From: a bacterium Ga0077546
Lineage (GTDB): Bacteria > Cyanobacteriota > Vampirovibrionia > Obscuribacterales > Obscuribacteraceae
Assembly (NCBI GenBank): GCA_001464165.1
Contig: LNEX01000328.1
Span: forward strand, 1-30,200
Length of the DNA: 30,200 nt
Reading direction: 5' to 3'
The translations under genes and the position numbers were made by a program. Below are positions 15,738 through 24,272 of this stretch, piece by piece. A model generated the notes under the pieces. That model was not told the origin of the DNA. It saw only the letters and a list, made by a program, of their open reading frames with translations, and ran no database searches. Every line of letters begins with the position of its first letter. Within the stretch, counting starts at the first letter, position 1.

Positions 15738-16190
15738 TTATTCCTTTATGGTAATTTTAGCTGTCTGAATTCCTTCCAACAGTGTGTTCCATGGCAGCAG
15801 TGCACACTTGATACGTACAGGATATTTTTTTACTCCTCTTAGAGCTTCTAATTCTTCAAGCTCATCTTCAAAGGCAACTTCATCGCCTTTTGTCAGCATC
15901 ATGGTTTTAAAGCTTTCGATAATCTCTTCAGCTCGTTCGACAGTCTGACCAAGTATGGCCTCAGACATCATTGAGCCAGAGGCTGTGTTGATAGAACAGC
16001 CGTGAGCCATTAATTTGACGTCTTCAATTAGACCAGCTGGCGAGACTTTTAAATAAAGAGTTAGCTCGTCGCCGCACAGTGGATTGACACCTTCTACGGT
16101 AGCACTGGCGTTGTCTATACTGCCGTTGTTACGAGGGTTGTGATAGTGATCCAGGATAGTTTCCCGGTATAGATCATCTGCAAGCGACAT
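15738..16190 (-). CDS. sufU: Fe-S scaffold / sulfur-acceptor protein SufU
   Basis: The 150-residue protein has the IscU/SufU fold with Cys39 (NPLCGDEL, also Asp41), Cys65 (HGCSINTASGS) and Cys129 (RIKCALLPW). The insertion between the second and third Cys (about residues 95-115) distinguishes SufU from IscU. In Gram-positive bacteria SufU is the zinc-dependent partner that accepts sulfur from SufS. The gene starts inside the last codons of sufS (17-nt overlap) and is translationally coupled to it. Confidence 0.93.
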   Translation of the reverse strand: MSLADDLYRETILDHYHNPRNNGSIDNASATVEGVNPLCGDELTLYLKVSPAGLIEDVKLMAHGCSINTASGSMMSEAILGQTVERAEEIIESFKTMMLTKGDEVAFEDELEELEALRGVKKYPVRIKCALLPWNTLLEGIQTAKITIKE

Positions 16191-17418
16191 GTCCCATAAC
16201 CTTATCTGCTTCTTTTAGAGCGGCCATTAGGAGGTCGACTTCTTCAAGAGTGTTGTAGATATAAAAACTAGCGCGGGCTGTGCCCATTACTTTCAAATCT
16301 TTCATCAGGGGCTGGCAGCAATGATGTCCAGCTCTAATTGCTACACCGCTATCGCTCAAAATTTGACCAAGATCGTGGGGGTGAATGCCTTCAACATTGA
16401 AGGCAATAACGCCGCCGCGAAGATTGGCATCTTTGGGGCCATAAATTGTGATGCCTTTGACATCGCTAAGGCGCTTCAGGGCGTATTCTGTAATTTCTAG
16501 TTCGTGGGCTCTGACATTATCCATGCCGAGATTTTGCAGATACTCAATGGCGACACCGCTAGCTATGACATCGGCGATGTTTGGTGTGCCAGCTTCAAAC
16601 TTCCAAGGCAGCTCATTCCAGCGGCTTTTGTCGCGGCTGACCGAGCTAATCATGTCGCCACCAAACATAAATGGTGGCATGGCATTGAGTATTTCTTTCT
16701 TCCCCCAGAGAATACCAACACCGGTTGGCCCCAGCATTTTATGCAGTGAGAAAACATAAAAATCACATTCTAGTTCAGCCACAGAAGTCTTGAGGTGGGG
16801 CACTCCTTGAGCGCCGTCAACGAGAATTAGGGCATTGTGTTGATGAGCTAGTCTCGCCAGCTCTTTCACTGGTGTAATCGTGCCAAGCACGTTAGACATT
16901 TGGGTAACGGCAACCAGTCTGGTTTTGCTGCTAATCAACTGCTTGGCCGATTCCATATTGATTTGGCCGTCTTCTGTCAGCTCTAAAAAGACTAGCTTAG
17001 CTTCGCGCTCTTGGGCGAGTTGCTGCCACGGCACTAGGTTAGAGTGGTGCTCCATTGGTGATAAAACAATTTCATCACCAGGTAAGACATTTTGCCTGCC
17101 CCAGCTATAGGCAACAAGGTTAATTGCTTCAGTGGTGTTTCGCGTGAAAATTACTTCGCAAGTTTCTTTAGCGCCGATGAAATTAGCAACTGTTTCTCGC
17201 ACCCCTTCATAGGCAGTGGTCGCTTCTTCGGACATCGTATGAATGCCGCGGTGAACGTTCGAATTGTATTGTTCGTAGTAATTGGAGATGCTTCTGATTA
17301 CTGGCACAGGCTTGTGAGAAGTAGCCGCGTTATCTAGATAAACCAAACGCTTGCCGTCAATTACGCGATCAAGAATAGGAAAGTCTTGGCGTATTTTCTC
17401 TACATCTAAGTTACTCAT
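16174..17418 (-). CDS. sufS: Cysteine desulfurase SufS (group II)
   Basis: The 414-residue PLP enzyme converts cysteine to alanine plus a persulfide for Fe-S assembly. The PLP lysine is Lys227 in FSLHKMLGPTGVG. The PLP-contact motifs EHHSNLVPW (123-131) and DGAQGVPH (201-208) are intact. The active-site Cys lies in RAGHHCCQPLM (Cys367 or Cys368), with the short-loop form typical of SufS rather than IscS/NifS. The start ATG has a GAGAG site just upstream. It follows the Rieske gene by 25 nt. Confidence 0.95.
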   Translation of the reverse strand: MSNLDVEKIRQDFPILDRVIDGKRLVYLDNAATSHKPVPVIRSISNYYEQYNSNVHRGIHTMSEEATTAYEGVRETVANFIGAKETCEVIFTRNTTEAINLVAYSWGRQNVLPGDEIVLSPMEHHSNLVPWQQLAQEREAKLVFLELTEDGQINMESAKQLISSKTRLVAVTQMSNVLGTITPVKELARLAHQHNALILVDGAQGVPHLKTSVAELECDFYVFSLHKMLGPTGVGILWGKKEILNAMPPFMFGGDMISSVSRDKSRWNELPWKFEAGTPNIADVIASGVAIEYLQNLGMDNVRAHELEITEYALKRLSDVKGITIYGPKDANLRGGVIAFNVEGIHPHDLGQILSDSGVAIRAGHHCCQPLMKDLKVMGTARASFYIYNTLEEVDLLMAALKEADKVMGHVACR

Positions 17419-17443
17419 TGCTCTCTTGCTTCTCTAAACTGAA

Positions 17444-17779
17444 CTACGAACTTACAGCAGAAGTCTGACAATCAACGAATACCTCGTTTTCTCTTACTTC
17501 TACCGGATAGGTGGGAACGGCAATTACCGCTGGTAAGCAGAGTGCTTTGCCAGTACGTACGTCAAACCTCGCTCCGTGGCGTGGGCATTCTATTTGGCAG
17601 TCGACCAGTTCGCCTTCACCCAATGGTCCACCGTCATGGGTGCAGATATCGGCAATGGCGTAGAACTTTTCTTCAACGTTGCAGAGGGCTATGCGCACTT
17701 CTCCAACAGTAAATACTTTTGCTGTGCCTTCTTTGACGTCGCTTATTTGAGCGACCTTAATAAAGCCGGAACTACTCAT
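17444..17779 (-). CDS. Rieske [2Fe-2S] ferredoxin of the SUF operon
   Basis: The 111-residue protein is a soluble Rieske domain: Cys46-Thr-His48 and Cys65-Pro-Arg-His68 are the cluster ligands (CTHDGGPLGEGEL and CPRHGARFDVRTG). It resembles the NirD/dioxygenase-ferredoxin type. There is no membrane anchor. Its ATG overlaps the sufD stop as ATGA, so it is co-translated with SufD. In the SUF context it may donate electrons for cluster assembly or be a client; this is inference. Confidence 0.92.
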   Translation of the reverse strand: MSSSGFIKVAQISDVKEGTAKVFTVGEVRIALCNVEEKFYAIADICTHDGGPLGEGELVDCQIECPRHGARFDVRTGKALCLPAVIAVPTYPVEVRENEVFVDCQTSAVSS

Positions 17780-19078
17780 TTGTAGATTTTATCCGCTACC
17801 AGATCACCGACCCAGTCTGCGGCTCCCTTTATTTCGATGTCATCGAGAATCTGTACAAAGAACCCTCGGACAATTAGCTCTTCTGCTTCTTTCAAATTGA
17901 GGCCGCGACAATTCAAATAGAATAGTTGCTCTTTGTCCACGGGGCCAACGGTAGCGCCGTGAGAACATTTGACGTCGTCTGCGAGAATCTCTAAACGTGG
18001 AATAGAATCAGCTCTTGCTTCGGTACCGAGCAAGAGGTTCTTGTTCGATTGAAAAGCGTTTGTACGCTGGGCAATCTTGTCTACTTTGACTATGCCTTGG
18101 TAGACCGATGAAGAAGTGTCTTTTAAGGCCACCCGGAAGTTGATATTAGATGTGGTATCAGGACAGGTATGCTCTTGGATGGTGTTGTAAGAGAAGTGCT
18201 CTGAACCATCACCGAGAACAACACCGCGAATATCACTGTGTGAGCCAGGTTCGACCATGATTGTTTCGATGTCTGATTTGATTTGCTTAAAACACCATCT
18301 TTGTGAATGTGGGTACGGACACGGCTGACTGCAAATACTGCATTTGAAAGCTTATCTACAGCCATGACTGTAACTTTGGCGCCTTGGCCGACGTTTACTT
18401 CAATGAATGAGTTAGACAATGTTGTGCCAGTTAATTCTTGTGATTCGGCATTGGCGAAGGCGCTCACAAGTGTTACATGACTGTTGGCTTCGGCTACGAC
18501 AACGACACGGGGGAATACTGCTTGACCGCCTGGGCCCACTGGCAGATTAACGGCGCTAACAAAGGGCCCGTCAACTACTACGCCTTTAGGAACGTAGAGG
18601 AGCAGACCGCTGTTGAAGAGGGCCTTGTTCATCAAGGTGAATTTGTCATCAGAAGCTAGGGGCTTACCGTTTTCAAATATTTTCTTGACTAGGTCTGGAT
18701 GCTTTTCTATTTGATCGTGGCGTATTGAGTTTGGCTTTCGTAGTCGTCTACGAACAGGCCAGCTGGTTCGCCTAGTTTGGCCAAAGCCGACTGCAAGATT
18801 TCCATTGCTGGAGCTTTAGTGGCTTTGTTTCTCAGTGGATCAATAGTAATGAATGTGGAGAGATCCAGATTGTCGATTTCAGTTTTGCGCCAATCATCAT
18901 CACGAGTGGTAGGCATGGGGCTCTGGAAATAAATTTCCCAGGCTGCATTTCTTGAGTCTTGCAACCAGCTTGGTTCGCCATTTCTCTGAGCAAGATCGGC
19001 TACCCGTTCTTTTGCTATGGTGTTGGCTAACTTCAACTCCGCCATGACTGTTTCCATCTCCATCTTTATTTTGTTCAC
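17776..19078 (-). pseudogene. sufD: SufD, Fe-S assembly component, interrupted by two single-base frameshifts
   Basis: SufD partners SufB and SufC in the SufBC2D scaffold complex. Here the coding sequence runs through three frames. The first (19078 down to about 18710) ends TQYATIK-stop. The second carries EKHPDLVKKIFENG and MNKALFNSGLLLYVPKGVVV and goes astray after HIHKDGVL near 18290. The third carries QIKSDIETIMVEPGSHSDIR and continues to 17776 with CSHGATVGPVDKEQLFYLNCRGL. Both breaks need one added base, and both fall in short homopolymers (AAA at 18710-18712; T4 on the minus strand at 18289-18292). Adding one A and one T gives an intact protein of about 434 residues, the usual SufD size. 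Conservation elsewhere is intact, so an assembly error is likely. The GTG start at 19078 is uncertain; ATGs at 19063 and 19045 are alternatives. Confidence 0.88.
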
Positions 19079-19112
19079 TTGCGCTTACTGTTGGGTCTTA
19101 TCTTTAAACTGC

Positions 19113-20546
19113 TTAGCCGACAGAACCTTCCATTTCGAGCTGAATCAAACGATTCAACTCTACTGCATACTCAAGGGGCAACTCTTTTGTGAATGGCTCA
19201 AAGAAGCCATTTACAATCATCGCAGTTGCTTCATCTTGGTTGAGGCCACGGCTCATCAGATAGAAGAGTTGCTCTTCACCAACTTTTGATACTGTAGCTT
19301 CGTGCTCAATGTTGACGTCTTTTTCGTCAATTTCCATGGTTGGGTATGTATCTGATCTTGATTTGTCATCGAGCAATAGAGCGTCGCACTTGACCGATGA
19401 TTTAACACCGGTGGCCTTCGGATAAACCTTGATCAAGCCGCGATATGAAGTACGTCCGCCATTTTTGCAAATAGATTTGGAGATAATCATCGACGTTGTG
19501 TTTTTGGCAGCGTGGATGATTTTTGCACCAGCATCTTGGTGTTGATCTTCGCCCGCAAAGGCAATTGAAAGCACTTCGCCATGAGCCCGCTCACCCAGCA
19601 AGTAAATGGCTGGATATTTCATGGTCAGCTTAGATCCGAGGTTTCCGTCTACCCATTCAACTTTGGCATCTTCGTGGGCAACTGCTCTTTTGGTGACCAG
19701 GTTGTATACGTTTTTAGACCAGTTTTGAATGGTGGTGTAGCGAATGTGAGCGCCAGGCTTAGCAATTAGCTCAACTACAGCTGAGTGCAGTGAATCGGTT
19801 GAATAAGTTGGCGCGGTACATCCTTCGATGTAGTGCACGAAAGAGCCAGGCTCAGCAATGATTAGTGTGCGTTCGAACTGCCCCATATTTTCAGCATTAA
19901 TTCTGAAATAGGCTTGCAATGGAATTTCTATCTTGACGCCTGGTGGCACCCAGATGAAACTTCCACCTGACCATACTGCAGAGTTGAGAGCAGAGAACTT
20001 GTTGTCGGCAGCAGGAATTACTGTAGCGAAGTGTTCGCGCACAATGTCTTCGTGAAGTCTCAGGCCTGAGTCCATGTCGAGGAAGAGTACCCCTTGTTTT
20101 TCAAGGTCTTCGCGAATGGCTAAGAATTTGCGTTCGGCTTCAGGGATGCCTAAACGATCGAAAGTATTCTTGATACCTTCTGGCACTTCATCCCAGTCAG
20201 TTTCTTGCTTTTGTGATGGCTTAATGTAATAGAAGATGTTTTCGAAGTCGATATCGTTAAGCAGTCCGCAATTTCCCCAGGTGGGCATTGGCTTTTTGTC
20301 GAAGATATCGAGGGCACGCAAGCGGAATTTGAGCATCCACTCGGGCTCGTTTTTCATTGCTGAAATTTTTTCGACAATTTCGCGGGTTAGACCACGGCCT
20401 GATTTGAAAATATAGTCTTCTTTATCGGAGAAACCATATTTGTAATCGTTGCCGATCCCTTCCAGACCTGCACTTTTATTACTTTCAGACTTAATGCTTT
20501 CTGGCAACCCTTTGTTGTTTAGTGCTGGGGCTAGATCTGCCGACAT
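19113..20546 (-). CDS. sufB: Fe-S cluster assembly protein SufB
   Basis: The 477-residue product builds the SufBC2D complex on which clusters are assembled. Typical blocks are present: [45 protein letters not shown]-type [29 protein letters not shown] (conserved Cys) and [23 protein letters not shown]. The start at ATG 20546 is chosen because AAGGAGG lies 5 nt upstream; an in-frame ATG 18 nt earlier precedes that site. The gap from sufC is 23 nt. It is the intact paralogue of the broken sufD that follows. Confidence 0.96.
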   Translation of the reverse strand: MSADLAPALNNKGLPESIKSESNKSAGLEGIGNDYKYGFSDKEDYIFKSGRGLTREIVEKISAMKNEPEWMLKFRLRALDIFDKKPMPTWGNCGLLNDIDFENIFYYIKPSQKQETDWDEVPEGIKNTFDRLGIPEAERKFLAIREDLEKQGVLFLDMDSGLRLHEDIVREHFATVIPAADNKFSALNSAVWSGGSFIWVPPGVKIEIPLQAYFRINAENMGQFERTLIIAEPGSFVHYIEGCTAPTYSTDSLHSAVVELIAKPGAHIRYTTIQNWSKNVYNLVTKRAVAHEDAKVEWVDGNLGSKLTMKYPAIYLLGERAHGEVLSIAFAGEDQHQDAGAKIIHAAKNTTSMIISKSICKNGGRTSYRGLIKVYPKATGVKSSVKCDALLLDDKSRSDTYPTMEIDEKDVNIEHEATVSKVGEEQLFYLMSRGLNQDEATAMIVNGFFEPFTKELPLEYAVELNRLIQLEMEGSVG

Positions 20547-20569
20547 AATTGCCTCCTTAACCATCTTAA

Positions 20570-21445
20570 TTACTTAGCGCCTACGACTGCAGGGCTTGGG
20601 CTTGCATTTGAACTAGAAGTCTTGGCGTTGGGACCAGTTCCTGGAGTTTCTTGCATCTCCGAGGTAACCCATTCATAACCACGGTCTTCTAGCTCTAGAG
20701 CTAGTTCACTGCCGCCGGAAGCAACAATTTTGCCGTCTTGGAAGACGTGCACGAATTGAGGCTGAACATAATTGAGCATGCGCTGATAGTGGGTGATAAG
20801 CAAGATTGCTGTGTCTGCCTTACTGAGTGCATTTACACCCTCTGAAACTGTTTTGAGAGCGTCGATATCTAGACCTGAATCGGTTTCATCAAGAATAGCC
20901 AGAGATGGGTTGAGCATTGAGAGTTGAAGAATCTCAAGACGCTTTTTCTCACCACCAGAGAATCCGTCGTTGACATATCTTGAGAGAAATTCGTCTTTGA
21001 CGCCTAGTTTGGCCATTAAGGCTTTGAGTTCAAGGCGAAACTCTTTTACTGGAATGTCTCGACCGCGAACGGCGTTCACTGTTTTTCTCAAGAAATTCGA
21101 AACTGATACCCCAGGAATTGATACTGGATATTGGAAGGCCAGCGCCAGACCAAGCTTTGCTCGTTGGTCTGGGCTCATTTCTGAGATTTCTTGACCTTTA
21201 TAGAGCATTTTCCCAGAGGTCACTTTGTAGCGCGGATGACCCATCAGTGCATAAGACAAAGTCGACTTGCCTGAACCGTTGCGGCCCATGATGGCGTGAA
21301 TTTCGCCTGCACGGATAGTCAGATTCACACCTTTGAGAATTTCTTTGTCTTCGACGTTGACATGTAAGTCAACAATTTCGAGCAAAGGAATTGCGCTCAA
21401 ATCAGAGTTTGAGCCTGAACTGTTGTTGGTGTTTGGGGAAGTCAT
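20570..21445 (-). CDS. sufC: SUF system ATPase SufC
   Basis: The 291-residue ABC-type ATPase carries Walker A GRNGSGKS (54-61), signature [13 protein letters not shown], Walker [15 protein letters not shown] and the switch His in [10 protein letters not shown]. It energises SufBC2D and lacks membrane domains. It has a Ser/Asn-rich N-terminal extension of about 18 residues and a low-complexity tail of about 25 residues ([18 protein letters not shown]), longer than usual. It is the first gene of the SUF operon, next to the divergent regulatory region. Confidence 0.96.
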   Translation of the reverse strand: MTSPNTNNSSGSNSDLSAIPLLEIVDLHVNVEDKEILKGVNLTIRAGEIHAIMGRNGSGKSTLSYALMGHPRYKVTSGKMLYKGQEISEMSPDQRAKLGLALAFQYPVSIPGVSVSNFLRKTVNAVRGRDIPVKEFRLELKALMAKLGVKDEFLSRYVNDGFSGGEKKRLEILQLSMLNPSLAILDETDSGLDIDALKTVSEGVNALSKADTAILLITHYQRMLNYVQPQFVHVFQDGKIVASGGSELALELEDRGYEWVTSEMQETPGTGPNAKTSSSNASPSPAVVGAK

Positions 21446-21595
21446 CTTCCGGTTTGCCTCTTTTTGCTACTGGTCAAGATTTCTAGATTGCGGTCTTTTT
21501 GTGCTTTCGTGCGGGGAAAAACCCCTTTTGCTGCTCCAGCCAATTGCTTTGACCCAATTCTGCTGGCTTGTGAATCATATCCCTTTTATAGATTG

Positions 21596-21609
21596 GTTCC
21601 CTTGGGAAC
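21596..21609. promoter_or_regulatory. Inverted repeat, candidate operator in the suf leader
   Basis: GTTCCC-TT-GGGAAC is a perfect 6-2-6 inverted repeat, 150 bp before sufC and next to a minus-strand TATAAA-like box at about 21585-21590. Its position and symmetry suit a dimeric repressor. Confidence 0.4.
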
Positions 21610-21830
21610 TTCCCTTAAAAGTTTGCAACGTTCGCAACGCAGCACTTTATAGACAATATAGTATCAAAAATCGACTAACTCGGCCCGGTTTATTTATAAT
21701 CCTTTTCTGGATATCGACAGATATAGGGTTTTGCGCCTTCAGCTCTTAATTTTTCAGGACATTTACGGTAGTAGATTTGGACAATTTGGGTGACAATGGA
21801 AACACAGGTAAGATTCCTTGAAAAAAACGC

Positions 21831-21847
21831 TTGCCTCCTTAAGGCAA
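21831..21847. promoter_or_regulatory. Inverted repeat, candidate operator upstream of sufR
   Basis: TTGCCT-CCTTA-AGGCAA is a 6-5-6 inverted repeat about 94 bp before the sufR ATG. A related GCCA-GAT-TGGC repeat lies 17 bp further on (21864-21874), and another TTGCC occurs near 21912. Confidence 0.4.
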
Positions 21848-21940
21848 AACTGCGGCCACTTTCGCCAGATTGGCAAAATCGACTGCGTTAACCATTTCGA
21901 CCTGATAAAACTTGCCTAACAAAATTTGAGAAAGCAATAA

Positions 21941-22600
21941 ATGATCACACAGCCGCTAGGCGAGATACCTGAAAAGACACAAGAAGCAATCGTGCTTCAC
22001 CTTAAGCGCCAAGGCGAATTGACGGTAGGCGATCTTTGCAGCATGTTAGGTATTACTTCGATGGCAGTGAGGCGTCACCTTACTGGTTTGCAAAAAGAAG
22101 GCCTGATTGAATCACGCATAGAAAGGCAAACTCGCGGTCGCCCTACCTATAAATACAAATTGACCGATAAGGCCGAGTCGTTGTTTCCGTCAGGTGGTTC
22201 TACTCTGGCAGTGGATTTGCTTGATGCTGTTTACGAGCAAGCCGGTCACAAAGGGGTAATGGAGCTGCTCTCACTTCGCAATAAGAAGCGCATTGAGCGC
22301 TTGAGGTCGCGAGTTAGCGATAAATCATTGGCCGAAAGAGTCGAAGAAGTGGCCAAGATTTTCTCTGAAGATGGCTATATGACTGAATGGGAAGGACTGC
22401 CTGATGGGAACTTCATTATTTACCAGCGTCACTGTGCTGTGCACGATCTGGCCAATCAGTTTCGCCAGTTGTGTTTGATGGAGCCGCAAATGATGCAGGC
22501 TTTGCTCTGTGCCTACTTGGTGCACGCTTGTGACCAGCCTCTAGATTTAGCTGGAGAAGCGGCGGCTGATTCTACTTTTGATGGCCCTTTAGACATCTAA
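21941..22600 (+). CDS. sufR: SufR-type Fe-S-sensing transcriptional repressor
   Basis: The 219-residue protein has an N-terminal winged helix (about 12-75: LTVGDLCSMLGITSMAVRRHL, GLIESRIERQTRGRPTYKYKL) and a C-terminal sensor domain. GYMTEWEGLPDGNFII, then the Cys cluster Cys165-X12-Cys178-X11-Cys190-X6-Cys197, fits a [4Fe-4S]-binding SufR. The first spacing equals the cyanobacterial consensus; the later ones are shorter. SufR represses suf genes when its cluster is present. It is divergent from sufC, as expected for the regulator of that operon. The ribosome binding site is weak (GAGAAAG). Confidence 0.85.
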   Translation: MITQPLGEIPEKTQEAIVLHLKRQGELTVGDLCSMLGITSMAVRRHLTGLQKEGLIESRIERQTRGRPTYKYKLTDKAESLFPSGGSTLAVDLLDAVYEQAGHKGVMELLSLRNKKRIERLRSRVSDKSLAERVEEVAKIFSEDGYMTEWEGLPDGNFIIYQRHCAVHDLANQFRQLCLMEPQMMQALLCAYLVHACDQPLDLAGEAAADSTFDGPLDI

Positions 22601-22715
22601 CTAAATAATTAAAGCGCAGTTCACTGAAGTCAAGCCGTTTTCAGCGGGAATGGCTTGTGTGGGATTGGGAACTAACTAGTCTTGTAATTAGCTCAAAAAA
22701 CAAATTTGAAATTAG

Positions 22716-22749
22716 GAACATAGAAAGGCTTCTAAGATTTTCTATGTTC
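22716..22749. terminator. Hairpin between convergent sufR and pyk
   Basis: An 11-bp perfect stem GAACATAGAAA / TTTCTATGTTC encloses a 12-nt loop. It is A/T-rich, so a weaker terminator, but it sits exactly between two convergent genes. The minus strand continues into T-rich sequence. Confidence 0.5.
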
Positions 22750-22772
22750 TCAAATTCTCGATTTCTAAAATT

Positions 22773-24248
22773 TTAGATGCCTTTGAGCTGCCAGAAACTT
22801 GCTTGAGTTCGTGGTGAAACTGTAGATAGTTTGACGAAGTTGGCAGGGCCGCGGGCGGCAATAGGTAAACCGCCGGTGATGACGATGGTGTCACCGGCCG
22901 CTACGTAACTGCGCTTCAGTAGCGTTTCTTCCACTAGGGCCATGGTTGATTCTGAGTCAGATACTTCGGTTAGCATCACCGGGGTGGTGCCCCATGTGAG
23001 AGTTAGCTGGCGATAAACATGTGTTTGTTGTGTCAAAGCAATGATTGGACACGGTGGTTTGAACTGTGAGATCAATCTAGCGGTTGAGCCAGACTTGGTA
23101 AATGTTGCGATCACTCGAGCTTTCATATCTACGGCCATGGCAAGTTCATGTTCGTGAAGTATAGAGCGGTCTTGGCTGGCTTCGGCAGCAGAAGCAATGC
23201 GATCCATCATCGTCACTGTTTCAACTGGATAGTCACCCATGGCGCTCTCTTCTGACAGCATGACGGCATCGGTGCCATCAAAAATTGCATTGGCGACGTC
23301 AGAAGCCTCTGCTCTCGTTGGTCTTGGGTTGTTCGCCATAGAATCAAGCATTTGAGTTGCTGTGATGCAAGGTTTGCCGTGAGCATTGGCCCGTCTAATT
23401 ATTAGTTTTTGCGCTGGTGGAACCATTTCTGGTGGCAGTTCTACACCGAGATCTCCCCTTGCCACCATGACACCGTCGGTGACGGCTAAAATTTCTTCTA
23501 GGTGATCTACTGCTTCTGGTTTTTCTAACTTGGCGATAATCATTACAGGCGGCCAGTGGTCGCCAATTTGCTCTCTCAAGTCAACAATGTCTTGAGCGTC
23601 GCGCACAAAGGATAGTGCCACAAAATCGACTTCACATTTGAGGCCAACTTTTAGGTCTTCTTTGTCTTTTTCGGTTAAGGCTGGAATCGAAAGTCTGACG
23701 CCAGGAATGTTAATACCCTGGTGATTTTTCAGAACACCACCCATGATAATTTCGCAGATAGCATCTGTTTCGTTGGTTTCAAGGACGCGCAATTCAATTA
23801 AGCCATCATCAAGCAAAATTGTGTCTTGTGGTTTTACTTCGCGGGCTAGAGGCTCATAATTCGTGCTGACAATTTCAACAGTGCCTTCGAGTTTGCGACT
23901 AGTTAAAGTGAACTGTTTACCCTTCTCCAGTTTTACTGGTAAATCACCAGTTAACTTGCGGGTGCGAATCTTGGGGCCAGAGAGTTCGAGTAGAATTCCG
24001 ACTGGCATATCTAGACGAGTGCTGATTTCGCGCACATCGGCAACAACTGATTCAATGAATTCAGGAGTTGAGTGCGAGCAGTTGATTCTTGCCACATCCA
24101 TACCAGCTTTGATCATTTCAGCTAGGACTTCAGGCTGCCTGCAGGCTGGGCCAATAGTGGCAATGATCTTGGTACGCGTGTGCTTCATCGAAGTCGGTTT
24201 CCTTGTACTATCACTGGCTCGCGCTGGCGAGTCTTGAAGATTATTCAT
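22773..24248 (-). CDS. pyk: Pyruvate kinase
   Basis: The 491-residue enzyme converts phosphoenolpyruvate and ADP to pyruvate and ATP. Motifs are TKIIATIGPACRQPEVLAEM near the start, RINCSHST, ELSGPKIRTR, the catalytic-Lys block MIIAKLEKPEAV, VARGDLGVELPPEMV and MLSEESAMGDYPVETV. The C-terminal alpha/beta domain ends at STVSPRTQ. An N-terminal extension of about 20 polar residues precedes the usual MKHTRTK; the in-frame ATG at that point (24188) could be the true start. It lies 24 nt after the GH57 gene and is probably co-transcribed with it. Confidence 0.95.
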   Translation of the reverse strand: MNNLQDSPARASDSTRKPTSMKHTRTKIIATIGPACRQPEVLAEMIKAGMDVARINCSHSTPEFIESVVADVREISTRLDMPVGILLELSGPKIRTRKLTGDLPVKLEKGKQFTLTSRKLEGTVEIVSTNYEPLAREVKPQDTILLDDGLIELRVLETNETDAICEIIMGGVLKNHQGINIPGVRLSIPALTEKDKEDLKVGLKCEVDFVALSFVRDAQDIVDLREQIGDHWPPVMIIAKLEKPEAVDHLEEILAVTDGVMVARGDLGVELPPEMVPPAQKLIIRRANAHGKPCITATQMLDSMANNPRPTRAEASDVANAIFDGTDAVMLSEESAMGDYPVETVTMMDRIASAAEASQDRSILHEHELAMAVDMKARVIATFTKSGSTARLISQFKPPCPIIALTQQTHVYRQLTLTWGTTPVMLTEVSDSESTMALVEETLLKRSYVAAGDTIVITGGLPIAARGPANFVKLSTVSPRTQASFWQLKGI

Positions 24249-24272
24249 GTGGTTTCTTCTAAATTGAGAGGT

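Larger units (their letters stand above)
21446..21940. promoter_or_regulatory. Divergent sufC/sufR intergenic regulatory region
   Basis: This 495-bp stretch, unusually long for the window, holds no convincing gene. It contains several inverted repeats (21596-21609, 21831-21847), a TTGC-N7-GCAA site (21623-21637) with an internal AACGTT, a GGGG-A5-CCCC hairpin (21513-21525) and two copies of a GGCAAAA...CTGCG motif near 21843 and 21872. On the plus strand TCGACT (21671) and TATAAT (21695), 18 nt apart, form a possible sufR promoter. The SufR site known from cyanobacteria, CAAC-N6-GTTG, is not present exactly. Confidence 0.6.

Noticed and set aside
18280..18300. Programmed -1 frameshifting in sufD
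   Set aside because: No X-XXY-YYZ slippery heptamer in the right register and two independent shifts would be needed; homopolymer error is simpler.
18123..18635. Treating the three sufD segments as separate genes
   Set aside because: Together they align end to end as one SufD of normal length; the segments only arise from two single-base shifts.
21513..21529. GGGG-A5-CCCC-TTTT hairpin in the suf leader as a terminator or attenuator
   Set aside because: Only a 4-bp stem and on the wrong strand for an attenuator of sufC; likely chance.
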